Notes: a model not told the origin generated them from the letters alone. A DNA stretch of 64,000 nucleotides from Purshia tridentata (GCA_003254885.1 QANT01001248.1:43195-107194), one strand, 5' to 3'; positions 26,518 to 39,082 are shown, counted from the stretch's first letter. Made by a program: numbers and translations.

Positions 26518-26855
26518 TGGCGACGGAAATCAATATGGCTTAAGCTTGAGCACTGAGCTGTAGATACGTTGACCAAATGCATCACAACCCCAAACCCATC
26601 AAAGCCCAAACTTCACTTCTTCTCCTACTATTTTCCACTAACTATAATTAATCTGTCAACGTGCATGGGGTTTACACCCATTGCTTTGAAAACTCCAAAA
26701 TAGAAACAAAACAAAAAAAACATAATTATACATACACATCCGAGGGCATATTAGTAAATATACACCATAATACTCCAACCATTATTTAATAGGGCTTTTG
26801 CAAACCCGAACTTGCATAATTCGGGTCGGGCACCATTAACCCGTCCTCCCGCTCC
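25522..26855. other. intergenic, convergent 3' flanks
   Basis: Holds the PI4K 3' UTR region and the 3' flank of the minus-strand transporter gene. Two poly-A tracts at about 26444-26471 and 26481-26512 surround the motif GGGGACGGAAAN, and the related motif GGCGACGGAAA follows at 26519, suggesting a mis-assembled or gap-filled spot (N at 26483). No gene seen. Confidence 0.6.
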
Positions 26856-29811
26856 CTAACCGTGATTGTCGAATTTGTCCTCGTCTAATTGCTTTTCCTT
26901 GACCGCATTAGGAGTCCTCCAGATGAAGAAATTACCAAAATAGTCCTGCATTTCCTCGAGTGTCCTACCCTTGGTCTCGGGCAGCATAGAGTAGAAGAAG
27001 ACCCACCCCAGCAACGCAAACCCGGCGTAGAAAAAGAAGGTCCCACCTATCGTTATGGCCTTAGAGAGGGTTATAAAAGTCATTATAATGACCCCACTTG
27101 TGACCCTATTTACTGCCACTGCCACGCTGGTCCCCACACTGCGGAGCTTAAGAGGGAATATCTCGGAGCTGTAGACCCACGTGATTGGCCCGATCCCAAT
27201 CGAGAAGAACGCGGTGTTGGTTAGTATGGTGGTCACGCACAGAGCTATGGCCCACGGGATCTTCTCGGTGGACCTGTTGATGTAGGTGAGCCCAACTGCG
27301 AGGCCCACCAGGGAGATAAAGCTGCCCATCATGCTTGTGAGGAGCAACGGACGTCGTCCGATCTTGTCGATGAAAAATGTGGCTACTAAAACGAAGAGCA
27401 ATTTAACGACTCCGATTGCAATCGTGGCGATTAATTTGTTATCAGACGAAAACCCGGCTTTTTCGAAGATTGCTGGACCGTACAGGAGAGTCACGTCCAC
27501 ACCGGATGATTGCCGAAAGAAATTAATACCAGCGGCTGCGATTAGAATGTGGAGAACGGACGGTGTGGGATGGAGGAGCAGGTCTTTTACCACATTACCC
27601 CCATCATACTTGTTTTTGTTTGTTGGGATATTAGTGGGGTCATCTAGAACGACGTCGTTTCCATTAGGGCATTTAATATGTTTAGGAGGGAAGGCGGCTT
27701 CAGCGGCTTGGATGATGTCGGCAAGGCGGAGGTCGGCTTCCTCTTTGGAGTCGGAGGTTTGGTCGAGGACTTGCTTGGCCTCTGCGAGTCGGCCCTGCAT
27801 GACGAGCCAACGAGGCGACTCGGGCATGACCAGGATTCCTAGGATGAGGAAGACGGAGGGGATTGCACCGGCGGCCAGCATGAGGCGCCAACCCAAGTGG
27901 GTTGGGAGCCGAGAGAAGGCATAGGATGCTATGTAGCCGAGTAATAGCCCAACGTTCATGAAAATCTGCATGCATGTGTAACAACTAACAAAATTAAATT
28001 AAGCAAAAATAAATAAAAGAGAAATTAACAACTAACAATATATAGACTTATTGGGGTAGCATGCCACCAATTAATGGCCTCCATCTTAAGCTCCGCCACT
28101 GCTCATATGAATACTACGTACCCCTATGAGATAAATATTAATGCTAAAAAAAGTCACATTCTTAGACTTCTATAAGTTGACCACATTAATTATGTGGCAA
28201 AATAATTTCCATTTGTTGCATTAGTTGTCGTTAATCATATGATTTACATAATATCACATGATTTACATAATATATATACTAAGCTAATATGGCTCTTCTG
28301 GTATTTCTCGGGTAAGAGATGCAATTGACTTTAATGTGATTAGTTATAAATGTTTTACATGCATGTAATATTAATTACTTATCGAAGGGATTGCATACTT
28401 CACTCTAGAATGGAGCTGGCTAGTCTTGAGAAAGTTGTACTTAATTATATATAATCAATATATAGCAAAGTAGTTTCTATAAATGGTGGAATTAAAATAA
28501 GTAAATTAAGTAATAAGCCAGGTCTGACCTCAGGGAAGGTGGCAAGCAAGCCTCGAAACGAAGCAGGAGAAACCTCAGCAGTGTAGACAGGAGCAATCAT
28601 GAAGGCCAAGCCAACACCAATGCTTGCGGCCAAGTTGCTGGCAGTGAGAAAAGCATAGCTATTGGCACAAGCCATCAGCACTGCCCCAACCAAGAACATG
28701 AACCCAGAAAGCAGAATTGTGTACCTGCGACCAATTCCATCGCATATTTTACCTCCAGCAAGCGACCCAATTAGAGAGTAGAAGTTGAAAATCCCAAGGA
28801 ACACTTCAACCTTCACCTCTGAGATTTTCAGCTCTTTCTTTATGTATATTATTGCTCCACTCATCGAACCAAAATCTGTAAATTATTGCCATCACTATTA
28901 AGTTAGTTTGTGTAACATGTCGAGGTTGTGCACCTCAATATACAAGATGTGAAGGTGAATGCCATATTAAAAAGGTGAAACAACAATCTACAATATATAA
29001 GTGAGTAGTCCACCACTAATAATAACTAGGCTTTTTAATACAAAACCATTGTTTTCTTGGAGGTTAATTATAATTTATAGGTTTTCCGGGGACAATATGT
29101 AGAAACTATATTAATAACGGGTCCACAGTGGTATGTAGCACAAAATAATTACTCTATTTTAATATCATATATGACAAATCATATAAAATAAGTATGTTTA
29201 CCAAATTAAATTTTTTACATTTTTAATTTAAAAAACTGAAGGCATTTGAATTTAGGTAGCATGCCAATGCGCTGTTCCACATATCGATCGGTTGCAATAT
29301 GAAAGTAGGAACTCATGGAAACAAATGATGAATCCTCCACACCAAATTATTAAGAAATGTTTTGTTGGCAAATAGTTTGTATGTTGTTTGACTGTACTTC
29401 AAGAAAACAATATTAATACTCATGGTGTTCATTCATAGTGTTGTGTATTTGCCTCTTTCTCTTCAGCAACATAAATACGGAGATAGAAAGAAGGGAAGAA
29501 CACTGCTTATCTAACATATTAATTATGAAGAGAAATACTAATATAGCGGAAATTATTTGGTAAATAGAAAAGAAAAACTTTAGTGAGTTATTCAGCTCAC
29601 CTAATTAAAAGTACTAAAATAGAAATTAAGGTGAGTTGAATTAGCTTAATTACTTACAGTATCCTAGTAAGACAGATGTTAAAGAAGCCAAAGCAGCACA
29701 TCCAAAAGCAAACTTGTTTGTTTTGGGTTTACGTGGGGAATCAATAAAGTCCCACCCAACATCTTGAGATTTGATTGAAATGGCATTATTCCCAGCTCCC
29801 TGGTTGGCCAT
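26856..29811 (-). CDS. polyol/sugar transporter-like MFS protein, divergent
   Basis: Exons in transcription order: 29811-29658, 28875-28529, 27965-26856; phases agree and give 536 aa, normal for plant polyol transporters (PLT/SOT group, proton symporters of linear polyols and sugars). Family marks present: IGRRYT (99-104), APVYTAEVSPAS, PESPRWLVMQGRL, DKIGRRPLLL, GPITWVYSSEIFPL and PETKGRTLEEM, with about 12 hydrophobic segments. The layout and the LLYGP and GPITWVYSSE blocks place it near the PLT5/PLT6-type proteins. Odd points: the TM1 motif, normally GYDxGxMSGA, reads GYYFGSMSGA, so the conserved Asp is Tyr 52 (its codon is split by intron 1). The TM4 Arg of the usual GR is Asn 132. The first Gln of the TM7 FQQ motif is Arg 318. 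The frame is intact, so it is not an obvious pseudogene, but proton-coupled sugar transport is doubtful. No symbol is given because substrate is unknown. Confidence 0.9.
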
Positions 29812-31650
29812 CCCAGTGAGCTTCAGAGAGAGAGAGAGAGAAATAGAGAGGTAAAGGTTCAGTTTAAATTTGTTGGAGGCTAGCTAGTAATGGTGTATGT
29901 GTTTGAGCTTCATCTCCTGAGCTACTTAAATAGACCCATGTTTAATTAGAATCCATGTACAGACGTTTTCACCAAATAAAAAACAAAAAAAAACCTCTTA
30001 TAATCCTCAATGGTCCAATTTCACACTTCTTTTGTTATTTTCCTGGTTTTAATATTTATAACATATCATTTTTTTTATGTCTACGTATGTTATTAGTATT
30101 AGGACTTGTAGAAATAAGAGATCCAATACAATTATTACACATCGTATAAGGATTGTCTATCATTAAATATATTAAAAAGATATTTCACCAAGTCATACAT
30201 AGACTTTTGAAATAAAATTGCATATGTAACTCTCCGGCTAGATAGTTAAATTTGAGACCATACCGATGCAATATGGGGACCAAAAGACATGGGTTGAACC
30301 CCAACAAGTGGTATGATACGAACCAACAATAAATTTAAGTACTGTGTCACTAAATTTAAATTTAATCTTAAAGTGGAAGCCATCCTTAATGTACATTAAG
30401 TTGGAGTCTCACAAATTAGAAAACTCTTTTGAAATATGTGTAATTCGGGTCTCACAAAAATGACATTGAAGTAGTACGGTATATAGTACCATAACAATCA
30501 ATACTATAAATCTAAATGGCAATAGAAAATTAGAAATACAATATTTACTTAATACTGGCGAAATATTACTGAATTTTGTCACTAAAAGTTCTTCTCACAC
30601 ACAAGTGACAATAGCAGGATGAGTATTAATCAGTGGCATAAATTCGTGTCAGTAAAAGCATATTACAGGTGGAAATATTCGTTTATGATCTTTTGTCGTG
30701 AGTATAAATCCTCCAGTAAGATTTATTTTTTATTTTTTATAATATGTATGTAATTTGTTGTTGTATTTATATACATAAGTATTACTAAACTCCTATCATA
30801 TGCCGTATCTTTTTTTTTTTGGACCAAGTATACCGTATCTTTAATTATTGGCAATTCAGTTAAACTTGCCGCAAAAATAATATGTTACAAATCTCACATT
30901 CTGCCAGTAATACCACTCTTTTTTTTTTTTGGTAGTGAAACAATAAACTTATGTGCATTCCACACCTCACTAGCTACGTACCATACTGTGATTTCGAAGT
31001 TTTTATTGCACATATAGTGTAGAAAACTTATTTGCGACGAATTTCTCCGACAAAGTATGTTTGGCATACTCAATAATTAATTTTTCTTATTACCTTAGTT
31101 TCTCAAGAATTAAGTTATGTGTTCACATAATCGTTTTGATCAATTTTCATGGATTGCTTTTAAATTTTGGAAATTAATTTAGGTAAACTATGCTGTTAAT
31201 TTCTTGTTAAAAAATTTCTTATAATCTTTTATAATTTTTTTAAGATGCGATTTTCAAAGTTTTTTTTTTTTTTTTTNTTTTTTTTTTTTCCATACTGACA
31301 AAAAAAAAGTATCTTTCCATATGATGAAATTCTAGTTTTTGTAATCTTTTGAGTTTTGGCATGATCAATCTTGGTATTAATTAGATTCTGTTTTAGATGT
31401 AAATGAAAATTACGGTATATATAATAGCCATTTTGTCCCCTAAAAAACTATGATCCGTGTATCAAATGTATCTCTAAATATATTAAAAATATGATAAATT
31501 AAGGTTGATAAACTTTTAAAAATAGGTCAATTAATTTCTTAGGTTTCATATCCAAACTTTGTCCAAAAGTTTGCACGAAAAAAGAGAGGATAATATATGC
31601 CCAAAGCTTTACAAGGGTAAGACGTAGTTTGACATATTAAACTTAAACAA

Positions 31651-32066
31651 TATTTGGGTCACCCCTTGGGAATAGCTCAAGGTTACCTCACTCCCTAAAA
31701 TTATAATTCTGGCAATGTTGGCGCATGATCAGAACCGTTTACATTTTAGATCACTTATTATAGATTATTTATGCAAAAAATCAACTTAATCGGAAATCAT
31801 TTAGTTATACAATTGTTGTCAATTAAATAGAAAAAATCTAGTTTGGTAGAAAAATCACTCTTTAATCAGAAACCATTTATTTTTTCTATTTAATTGACAA
31901 TAATTATATAACCAAACGATTTTTGATTGAGTTAATTTTTTGCATAATTGATCTATAATAGATGATTTAAAATGTGAACATTTCTGATCATGCGTCGACA
32001 TTGTCGAAATTGTAATTTAGAGAAGTGGGGTGATCTTGAAATACCCCCAAGGGGTGACCCAAAAAT
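31651..32066. mobile_element. 415-bp foldback element
   Basis: Arms of roughly 190 bp face each other: TTGGGTCACCCCTTGGG on the left pairs with CCCAAGGGGTGACCCAA on the right, and GCGCATGATCAGAA pairs with TTCTGATCATGCG. The centre is the TCTATTTAATTGACAA region with its complement. Coding capacity is nil. The internal AATCGGAAATCATTT block recurs in elements near 46.2, 47.6, 48.0 and 50.5 kb. Confidence 0.8.
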
Positions 32067-33048
32067 TGTTCATCAAACTTTATCACATGTCTCAAATCTA
32101 TGGGATAGACCCACAAGACTGTGTAAGGTTCTGGGTGTGAATTATCTTTTTGCCCTCAGACGAAGGCACGGCATCTGTTAGACTCTCAGAAATTGACCCA
32201 TATTAAAAATAATAATTTCTTAATTAACTAAATTTATAATTTGAAAGACAATTTTGACATACGGGTCATAATTGAGGAAGCAAATCAACTATTCAGCCAA
32301 AATCAAAACAAAAGTATACATCACCAGAAGAATAAAGCAAAATCATAGAGTCATATAATTAGTTCCTTATAACAAGACAAAAAACTTGTGCAAAAAAAAA
32401 AAAAANNNNNAAAAAAAAAAAAAAAGACAAAAGTGAAAATAATAGAAAATGTGGAAAATATACTCTGCATGAGTTTTATTGATAAACTAATTCAAGAATT
32501 TTAATTTTCCACGTTTATGGTTTTGTTGTATGTTGAGCCTTCAAATGCTCCCTATGATTAATGAAAACAAGCCGAATGATGTATTTGTAAACGTCTGGAC
32601 TATTTTGTCTTTTAAGGCTGCCATTTGTATCCTTAATCGCGCGTAAATGATGAATCAAACAAAATAGAGAAAAAATAATATCAATTAATCGATCATCTTG
32701 ATGTTAAAATCAAAATAATAACTACTTGATAGTGATATCCAATAATATCTACTAGAACTATATACTAAGATAGTTTTTTGTTAAACTCTCTTGAATTTCG
32801 TCTCACCATCTGTGCCAGTTGAACCAAGACCTATGGACACTTTGGCTATAACTTATAAGCCAAAGCCAACAGGCTACAATGGGACTAAGATAGTTTTAGC
32901 TTTTTTATTATGTTCTGAAAGGGTAAAAAGATGCACGTCAATATATTATTATTATCATTACTATTATTATTATTATATCATAAGTATATGAGGTAATACA
33001 AAATTTTTCTCTTAAAGAATAAAGAGTCGCAATTTCTCAAAGCAATGA

Positions 33049-33052
<4 letters not shown>

Positions 33053-33093
<41 letters not shown>
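33053..33093. repeat. (CT)n microsatellite
   Basis: About 20 uninterrupted CT units. Confidence 0.95.
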
Positions 33094-33096
<3 letters not shown>

Positions 33097-34059
33097 ATCA
33101 CGATGACAAAATCATGGCATATATACTTCACATTTGAAATTTGGTACATAATTGACAATAATAAACCGTTCTTTTTCCTTTTCTATAGCTAGCTGATGAC
33201 AATATTGAAAATGAGTCATGACATTGATTAACTTGTTCAACATTCTCTATTTTATATGCAACCGATCGATGAAAGGTTGAAGATCGAAGCTGCATTTCAG
33301 TTTTTTATTAGCTTCATGTTCAATATTACCAAGAGCATATATATATACGCTATTTAAATAGCTACAGTGATTGATAATACAAAGTTACAAACATAACATA
33401 TGTTAATTATTTTAAACTACTCTGAGCTTAATTTTTCAATGTACCCTTTTGTTAACTTAATTTACTTATGCTCAAGTTGACCAAAATTACAAAAATAAAA
33501 ATAATTTTTCTCTCACGAAATGTAAGTAAAATAATTAGAAAAAAATCCTATATACGTGAGTACATATATATACATAACTACAATTTGGTAACAATTTTGA
33601 CGTGACCTCTTGTAGTTGGAGTGAAAGTTATCAGAGGTTTTAGGAAATTAATTGTTTCCTCTTTATTTCGGAAACATTCCACACTGTGAAGATAAACAGC
33701 CACATGAAAGGAATTTAGGCCACTCTACTATTTTAAGGCCAAATTGTTTGAGCTTTGAAGGATATGGGTTGAAATGACACTTGAGGTTTTTGGTTCCGAA
33801 ATATTTTATTCTACAAGTATCAATTTTTGTTAAATTAATCTTTCTTCGTCTCATCGTTGTTGTCATAGCGCTATGTCCATAAATTATTATGACAAAAGTT
33901 TGATTTCATTGCCAAACCCTTTTGGCAAATACCCTAGAAGTCATTAATGGCATGGCAAAAACATTTAATCTCTGAAACCGAACAATTTCGTCAATAAAAC
34001 TTTTTGCAAACATTTGGATTCATTGAATTTGTGGCATTCTTAGAGCTACAAATTTTTTT

Positions 34060-34434
34060 GGGTAAATAATTATTTTAGTCCTCAGACTTCTAATTTGAAA
34101 AATTAAGGATTCTAACTTTTTCAATTTTGTCAATTGAGGACTTTTTCATTAATTTACACATTTTTTATCCAAATTTATGTTTTTATAGCACTATATAAAG
34201 TCTTTTTTGAGGGCAAAATAATTCCTTTTATTTAGATTTTACCATTTTTTCCTCATGCATAATTTTATCCTCCTTTATTTCTAGCTAAATTTTGATAAAA
34301 AATATGTAAATTGACGAAAAAGTCCTCAATTAGCAAAATTGAAAAAGTCAAAGTCCTTAATTTTCTAAATTAGAAATCTGAGAACTAAACTGATATAAAT
34401 GTAATAGGCTAAGGACCAAAACAATTATTTACTC
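34060..34434. mobile_element. 375-bp MITE with 9-bp target duplication
   Basis: The left end GGGTAAATAATT pairs with the right end AATTATTTACTC. The arms extend over 100 bp and include the GTCCTCAATTAG and TTTTTCAATTTTG blocks in both orientations. Flanking AATTTTTTT at 34051-34059 and 34435-34443 would be a 9-bp duplication, as made by Mutator-like elements, though the T-run makes this less certain. Confidence 0.7.
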
Positions 34435-35496
34435 AATTTTTTTTTCATCGAAATTCTCTTCTGTCACTAGCTACATAGCTTTAGCAACTAAGAAAAATGT
34501 TTATCATTAAATTAATGCTGAAAATTTCTTGCTAATAAATTAGGTATGCACTAGTATTGTTGGAAACCCTGCTGGAATTATGGGTTGTGAACTTGTGATG
34601 AGAATTCCCAACAGTCATTTTCACGTATATTGCTTACTTGAACCTCGATCACCAGCTAGATGTTGGCCATGAGGCCAGTAGTTATATATAGGTTTTTGTT
34701 TGTTGGGCCTTGGACCAACGTCCCTCAAAAAAAAAGAAAAAAGCTTATAACTTTTTTATTCAATTAGGCCAGTAGTATATGTTATTCTTTTCGGTACTTT
34801 TCAAAAGAATTGGCAAGGCTTGAAATGTCACAGAAGCAATTAATCTAAAGAGTACGTAATGAGGAATTAAGTTAAGAACTTGCATGCATATCAATTATTA
34901 AATTAAATATTAGTGGGCTTGACGTTTTTATTTTACTTTTCATTTTAGGTGCTAATATTCAGTTTCAAATTAATAATATTATTTGGTCTACTTTTTGAGA
35001 CCATATTTTCAATTGAGATAGAATCCATTTACATAAGATAACACTGCACTACATGTACTACATACAGATCGAGATGATTGGTAAAAGTGATTCAAAGAAT
35101 AAAATTTATCTAGGTTTTTACTTTTTCTTTAAGTTTGATGACCATGTTGTCATTCCATCCATCACAAATGTACGTGGAAGAAAAACATTAAGTTCAGGAA
35201 TTATAAAACGAATAGAGAAAATGAGTACATACAACCTCCAACTTCTTCGATTACACATAATTAAAGATCACCTCCAAGTACTCGATCGAGGTCTCTTTAA
35301 TTAACACTACACTTGCTCGTACGTACCAACAGCTAGCAAATTAAAAAGCCAGAACATCGATAATGAAAAACAACAGTACCAAGCTAAATGCATGCGTGCA
35401 TGATTATATTACAAGGACTTGGTGATCATCTTTATTAGACACACAGGAAACGACGGCGTATGATGCACACGCACACTACCTTACTTAGCTACGTAC

Positions 35497-38400
35497 TCAC
35501 ATAGAAGCTGTTGTTGATGGAGTCCAAACAAGATGGTTTTCTGGGAAGAAATGGCAGACTGGAGAGGAGGCACCGGCTTTGATTCCCAGCAAACGAAACA
35601 AAGCGTGGTCAGGGTCCCAATCAGATGTGTCCATGTGGCAAACAGCCACAGCATCCACCTCATCTCCATTTTCACCTCCCAATGCAACCTTGAAGAACCT
35701 GGTGTCACCCTCAAAGTGGTGGCAGAAGAAAACAGCATAAGGGTAAGCGACCGGGTGGCAAAAAACCATTTTGGAAGCCAAGACTTGTCTGGGCTCTTCC
35801 AAAACGGTGTAGTTTTGTGTGATGGCAGCTGAGGTTGTGGGGTGGGTGGTGGAGAGAATGTTGAAGCTGACCCCTGATGAGCCAATGATCTTCTGAACAA
35901 AACCCATCATGGACTCGAGAGAGGTGGCACAAAACTTGGTCTCTCCCTTGATGGGCTTCAACTCGCATTGCTCGAGTGTGTACGCCATGTGCTTGGCGTC
36001 TCGGGAATCATGTGCAACTGAAAAGAGTTGGAGAAGGTGTGGGAGTTGGGGAGTTGAGAATGGAATGGAATCGGCTACTTGTTTGGGCAAGAAAGGAGTG
36101 TGGTCTTGTTTGGGAAAGTTGAGGGTCATTATCTTGCCTTTGTACAAGTCATCAAATGTGAAAAAGCCTTGCTTGAATGCTTCTGTGTGATCCATTGGAG
36201 ATGACGATGAATCTGTGTGCATGTGATGATGTCCATGTCCCATTTCTTCATCTTGGGAAGGTGGGTGCACATGCATATGCTTGTGATGTTTACACTTTTC
36301 CTTGGTCCCTTGTGCCGAAGTGTACCCGGTTATGTAAGGTGTCTCAACTTCATTTTTCTCTTTGCTTTGTGCGGAAATGCATCCAGTTATATAGGGTGCT
36401 TCTACTTCCTTTGTGCCTGCAGAAATATATGCAGTTATATAAGGTGCTTCTACCTCTTTTGACTTACCTGTGGTCTTGTAACTAGTTACATAAGGAGTCT
36501 CAACTTCTTTCGTGCCTTCTTTGCTTACATAACTTGTTACATAAGGAGTCTCACGTTTGGTTTTGTAACTCGTTACGTAAGGAGTCTTGACTTCTTTTTT
36601 GATACCGTAACTTGTTACATAAGGAGTTTCGACTTCTTTTTTGGTTCCATAACTGGTCACATAAGGAGTTTCAACTTCTTTCTTTGTTCCGTAACTCGTT
36701 ACGTAAGGAGTCTCGACTTCTTTTTTGGTCCCATAACTCGTTACATAAGGAGTCTTGACTTCTTTCTTGGTTCCGTAACTAGTTAAGTAAGGAGTCTCAA
36801 CTTCTTTCTTGGTTCCGTAACTTGTTATGTAAGGAGTCTCGACTTCTTTCTTGGTTCCGTAACTTGTTACGTAAGGAGTCTTGACTTCTTTCTTGGTTCC
36901 ATAGCTTGTTACGTAAGGAGTTTCGACTTCTTTCTTGGTTCCTGCATAACTTGTTACGTAAGGAGTCTCAACTTCTTTCATGCCTTCTTTTCTATAACCC
37001 ATTATGTAAGGAGTCTCGCCTTGATCTTTCATGCCTTCTTTGGTTCCATATTGGGTTATGTAAGGAGCCTCTACTTCCTTTATGCCTTCTTTGGTTCCAT
37101 ATTGGGTTATGTAAGAAGCCTCTACTTCTTTTGGTGTGGTTCCATATGCAGTTATGTAGGGTGCATCTTCTTCTTTTGACTCGCGAGTGGAAATGTAATT
37201 AGTTACATATGGCTCCTCAACTTCTTTTGCACTTTCTTTAATTCCATAATTTGTCATGTACGGCTCGCTCACCTCTTCTTTCGTGCCTTTTGTAGGTACA
37301 TCCCTTGCTCCATTGGCGTCACGACACTACATTTTAATGATAAAAAATAGTAAACCTTAGGGTTCTATTTAATTTGATACATATATGATGACATAAATGA
37401 AGCTAGCTTAGTTGGTAAAAAAAAGAAGAAAAAAAACATTACTCCATATATATTTTTTATTACATGCAGGGAGAAGGAAGGTTCAAATTCAAGTGTGTAG
37501 GGGAGATTTTATCTTCGATTAGCTATGTCAATCTCAATTCACAATATAACTCTATATTTTGATATACATAGTCATGAATAATATTACATAATAAAAGTTA
37601 TTCATGTTTATTTTAATTCATCGACATCTATAGTTACATATATAGTCAAGTAATCAATCATAAATTAACTCGGATAACCAAAGTTATCATAAACTAATAA
37701 TATTCAATTTGATAACTAAAAGTTATATGGTTTGGATTGGGAGACACCAATATTAGTAGTTGAACATGATTTTGATCAAATTGAAAAAATTAATAATGAG
37801 GATGAAAACGATAATAAATAGATAGATATATCCAACTAAAACTAAAACCTTTAAAAAGCTTCGGAAGCTTCTATTTAAGTGTGAAAGATGTATATGTGCT
37901 TCACCATGCATATACAATAAATTCTTACTGCATTTGTTGATAAAAATAGTAAAATACCTAGAATCAACAAAATGCCTTTATCTATTCATTATACTAGAAG
38001 TATGCCCTACACATGCAATTCATGATGTGTAATGAGATAATATATAATAGAAAGTGGGAAAATGGAGATGTGATCGAGTGCGTAGTCAAATGAAGTGGAT
38101 TGGTTGAAAGTGGCCTGGGTAATATGTACTATATTACATAGTCTTCAAATTCATTATCAAAATACCAAGTAATTATTGGTATAATATATGTTATTATTCT
38201 TCAGTTTGTTGAAAACTGTCCTAAATTTGATTCTCACATTCTTTTAAACAAATAAAAAAATCGTTATCAACATTATTTAAAGTAATAAAGGTATATATAA
38301 ATGACATTTTCGGAGTCCCAAAAGAGTATTAGTTAGTCTCTCTAGCTATTTGAGTAATAAATTTACCAAGAAAAAGGCTAATATTTTTTTAAAAAAAATT

Positions 38401-39021
38401 AAAAAAAGAGTATATATTATATATCTTCTTCTCTCTCTTTTTTTGGTATAAATAATTTTGGATAGACGACAATTTATGACTAGCTATATTAATGTAAACA
38501 ATAAATTTTACGTACATATATATGTAAGTGAATCTTACAGATACAATTAAGTCTTACCTAAGCAAGAGGCTGGTCTCACTTTTATTAATTATTGATGCAA
38601 TCAATAATGAGCCAACTTATACATGGATAGAGGAGGGCTACTTTAATTTGTCTCAATTAAGTACTCCTCATAAAAGATATAAGCTGTAATATATGCTGTC
38701 CCCTAGTTAATGTATACCACTTTGACTGTTAATACAAAAAAGAAAAAACTATTTAATTATTTGTCAAAAACTTGTACATTGCTGCCATTGCACCAGCTGC
38801 ATGTGACAGATCTAGCTAGCTAGTTATATCTGAAACTAATGAAGGTACGTACGCTACACAGATACAAAGCAAATAATATATTGTGAGTTACTAGTAGTGT
38901 TAGTGTAAGATTATGATAAAAAGTAGCAGCAACTAAAGCAAGCTTAATTTAGTGAGACTGTGATGAAAATTATTACCACCAAGAAGAGAATGTAGAAGAT
39001 GATGTTGAATCGAAAGCCCAT
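35497..39021 (-). CDS. BURP protein with 21 PYxTxY repeats (fused type)
   Basis: Exon 1 is 39021-38977 (leader MGFRFNIIFYILFLV). Exon 2 is 37326-35497, opening CRDANGARDVP; intron 1650 bp, phase 0. The product is 624 aa. Layout: signal peptide; residues about 36-360, 21 tandem units of about 14-19 aa with consensus TPYVTSYGTKKEVE; a His-rich linker 360-386; a SSPMDH motif shared with the neighbouring BURP genes; BURP domain about 402-624 with CH-X10-CH-X26-CH-X26-CH. BURP proteins are secreted, copper-binding, and some are autocatalytic peptide cyclases that cross-link core peptides carried in N-terminal repeats. The regular aromatic repeat fits that fused precursor/cyclase design, although known cores often end in Trp and here end in Tyr. 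A structural cell-wall role is the alternative. The start in exon 1 is chosen because exon 2 alone has no ATG before the repeats and its first codons match a BURP mature N-terminus. Confidence 0.85.
36292..37266 (-). repeat. 21-copy coding repeat array in the BURP gene
   Basis: Core copies 7-15 are nearly identical with a 42-45 bp period. Outer copies are diverged in sequence (EPYMTNY, APYITAY, ASYITQY, APYITGC) and in spacer length (12-19 aa). Homogeneous middle and diverged edges are what unequal exchange produces. The reverse strand of this array creates long spurious ORFs. Confidence 0.9.
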
Positions 39022-39082
39022 CTTTCTTTTTTCTGTTTGCAGGCTTAATTTATCTGTGGCTCTCTAGTGAGAGTCTGGGGGC

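Larger units (their letters stand above)
29812..35496. other. intergenic region rich in foldback DNA
   Basis: AT-rich, with no supported gene. It contains the transporter promoter with a GA-repeat leader (29823-29840), two inverted-repeat elements, a CT microsatellite, and N positions in homopolymers at 31277 and 32406-32410. ORFs at 31990, 33663 and 35053 are short, lack family features and lie in or near repeats. Confidence 0.6.

Noticed and set aside
26889-27924. Plus-strand frames of 111 and 212 aa opposite the transporter gene
   Set aside because: Antisense shadows of exon 3, which has clear MFS motifs on the minus strand.
26856-29811. Transporter as a pseudogene
   Set aside because: All three exons join in frame with good splice sites and most family motifs intact, so altered function is preferred to loss.
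36177-37202. Plus-strand frames rich in Cys/Leu/Phe over the repeat-BURP gene
   Set aside because: They come from the antisense of the TPYVTSYGTKKEVE repeat, with periodic low-complexity products.
36292-37266. Regular direct repeats resembling a CRISPR array
   Set aside because: The repeats are protein-coding, have no unique spacers and lie in a plant gene.
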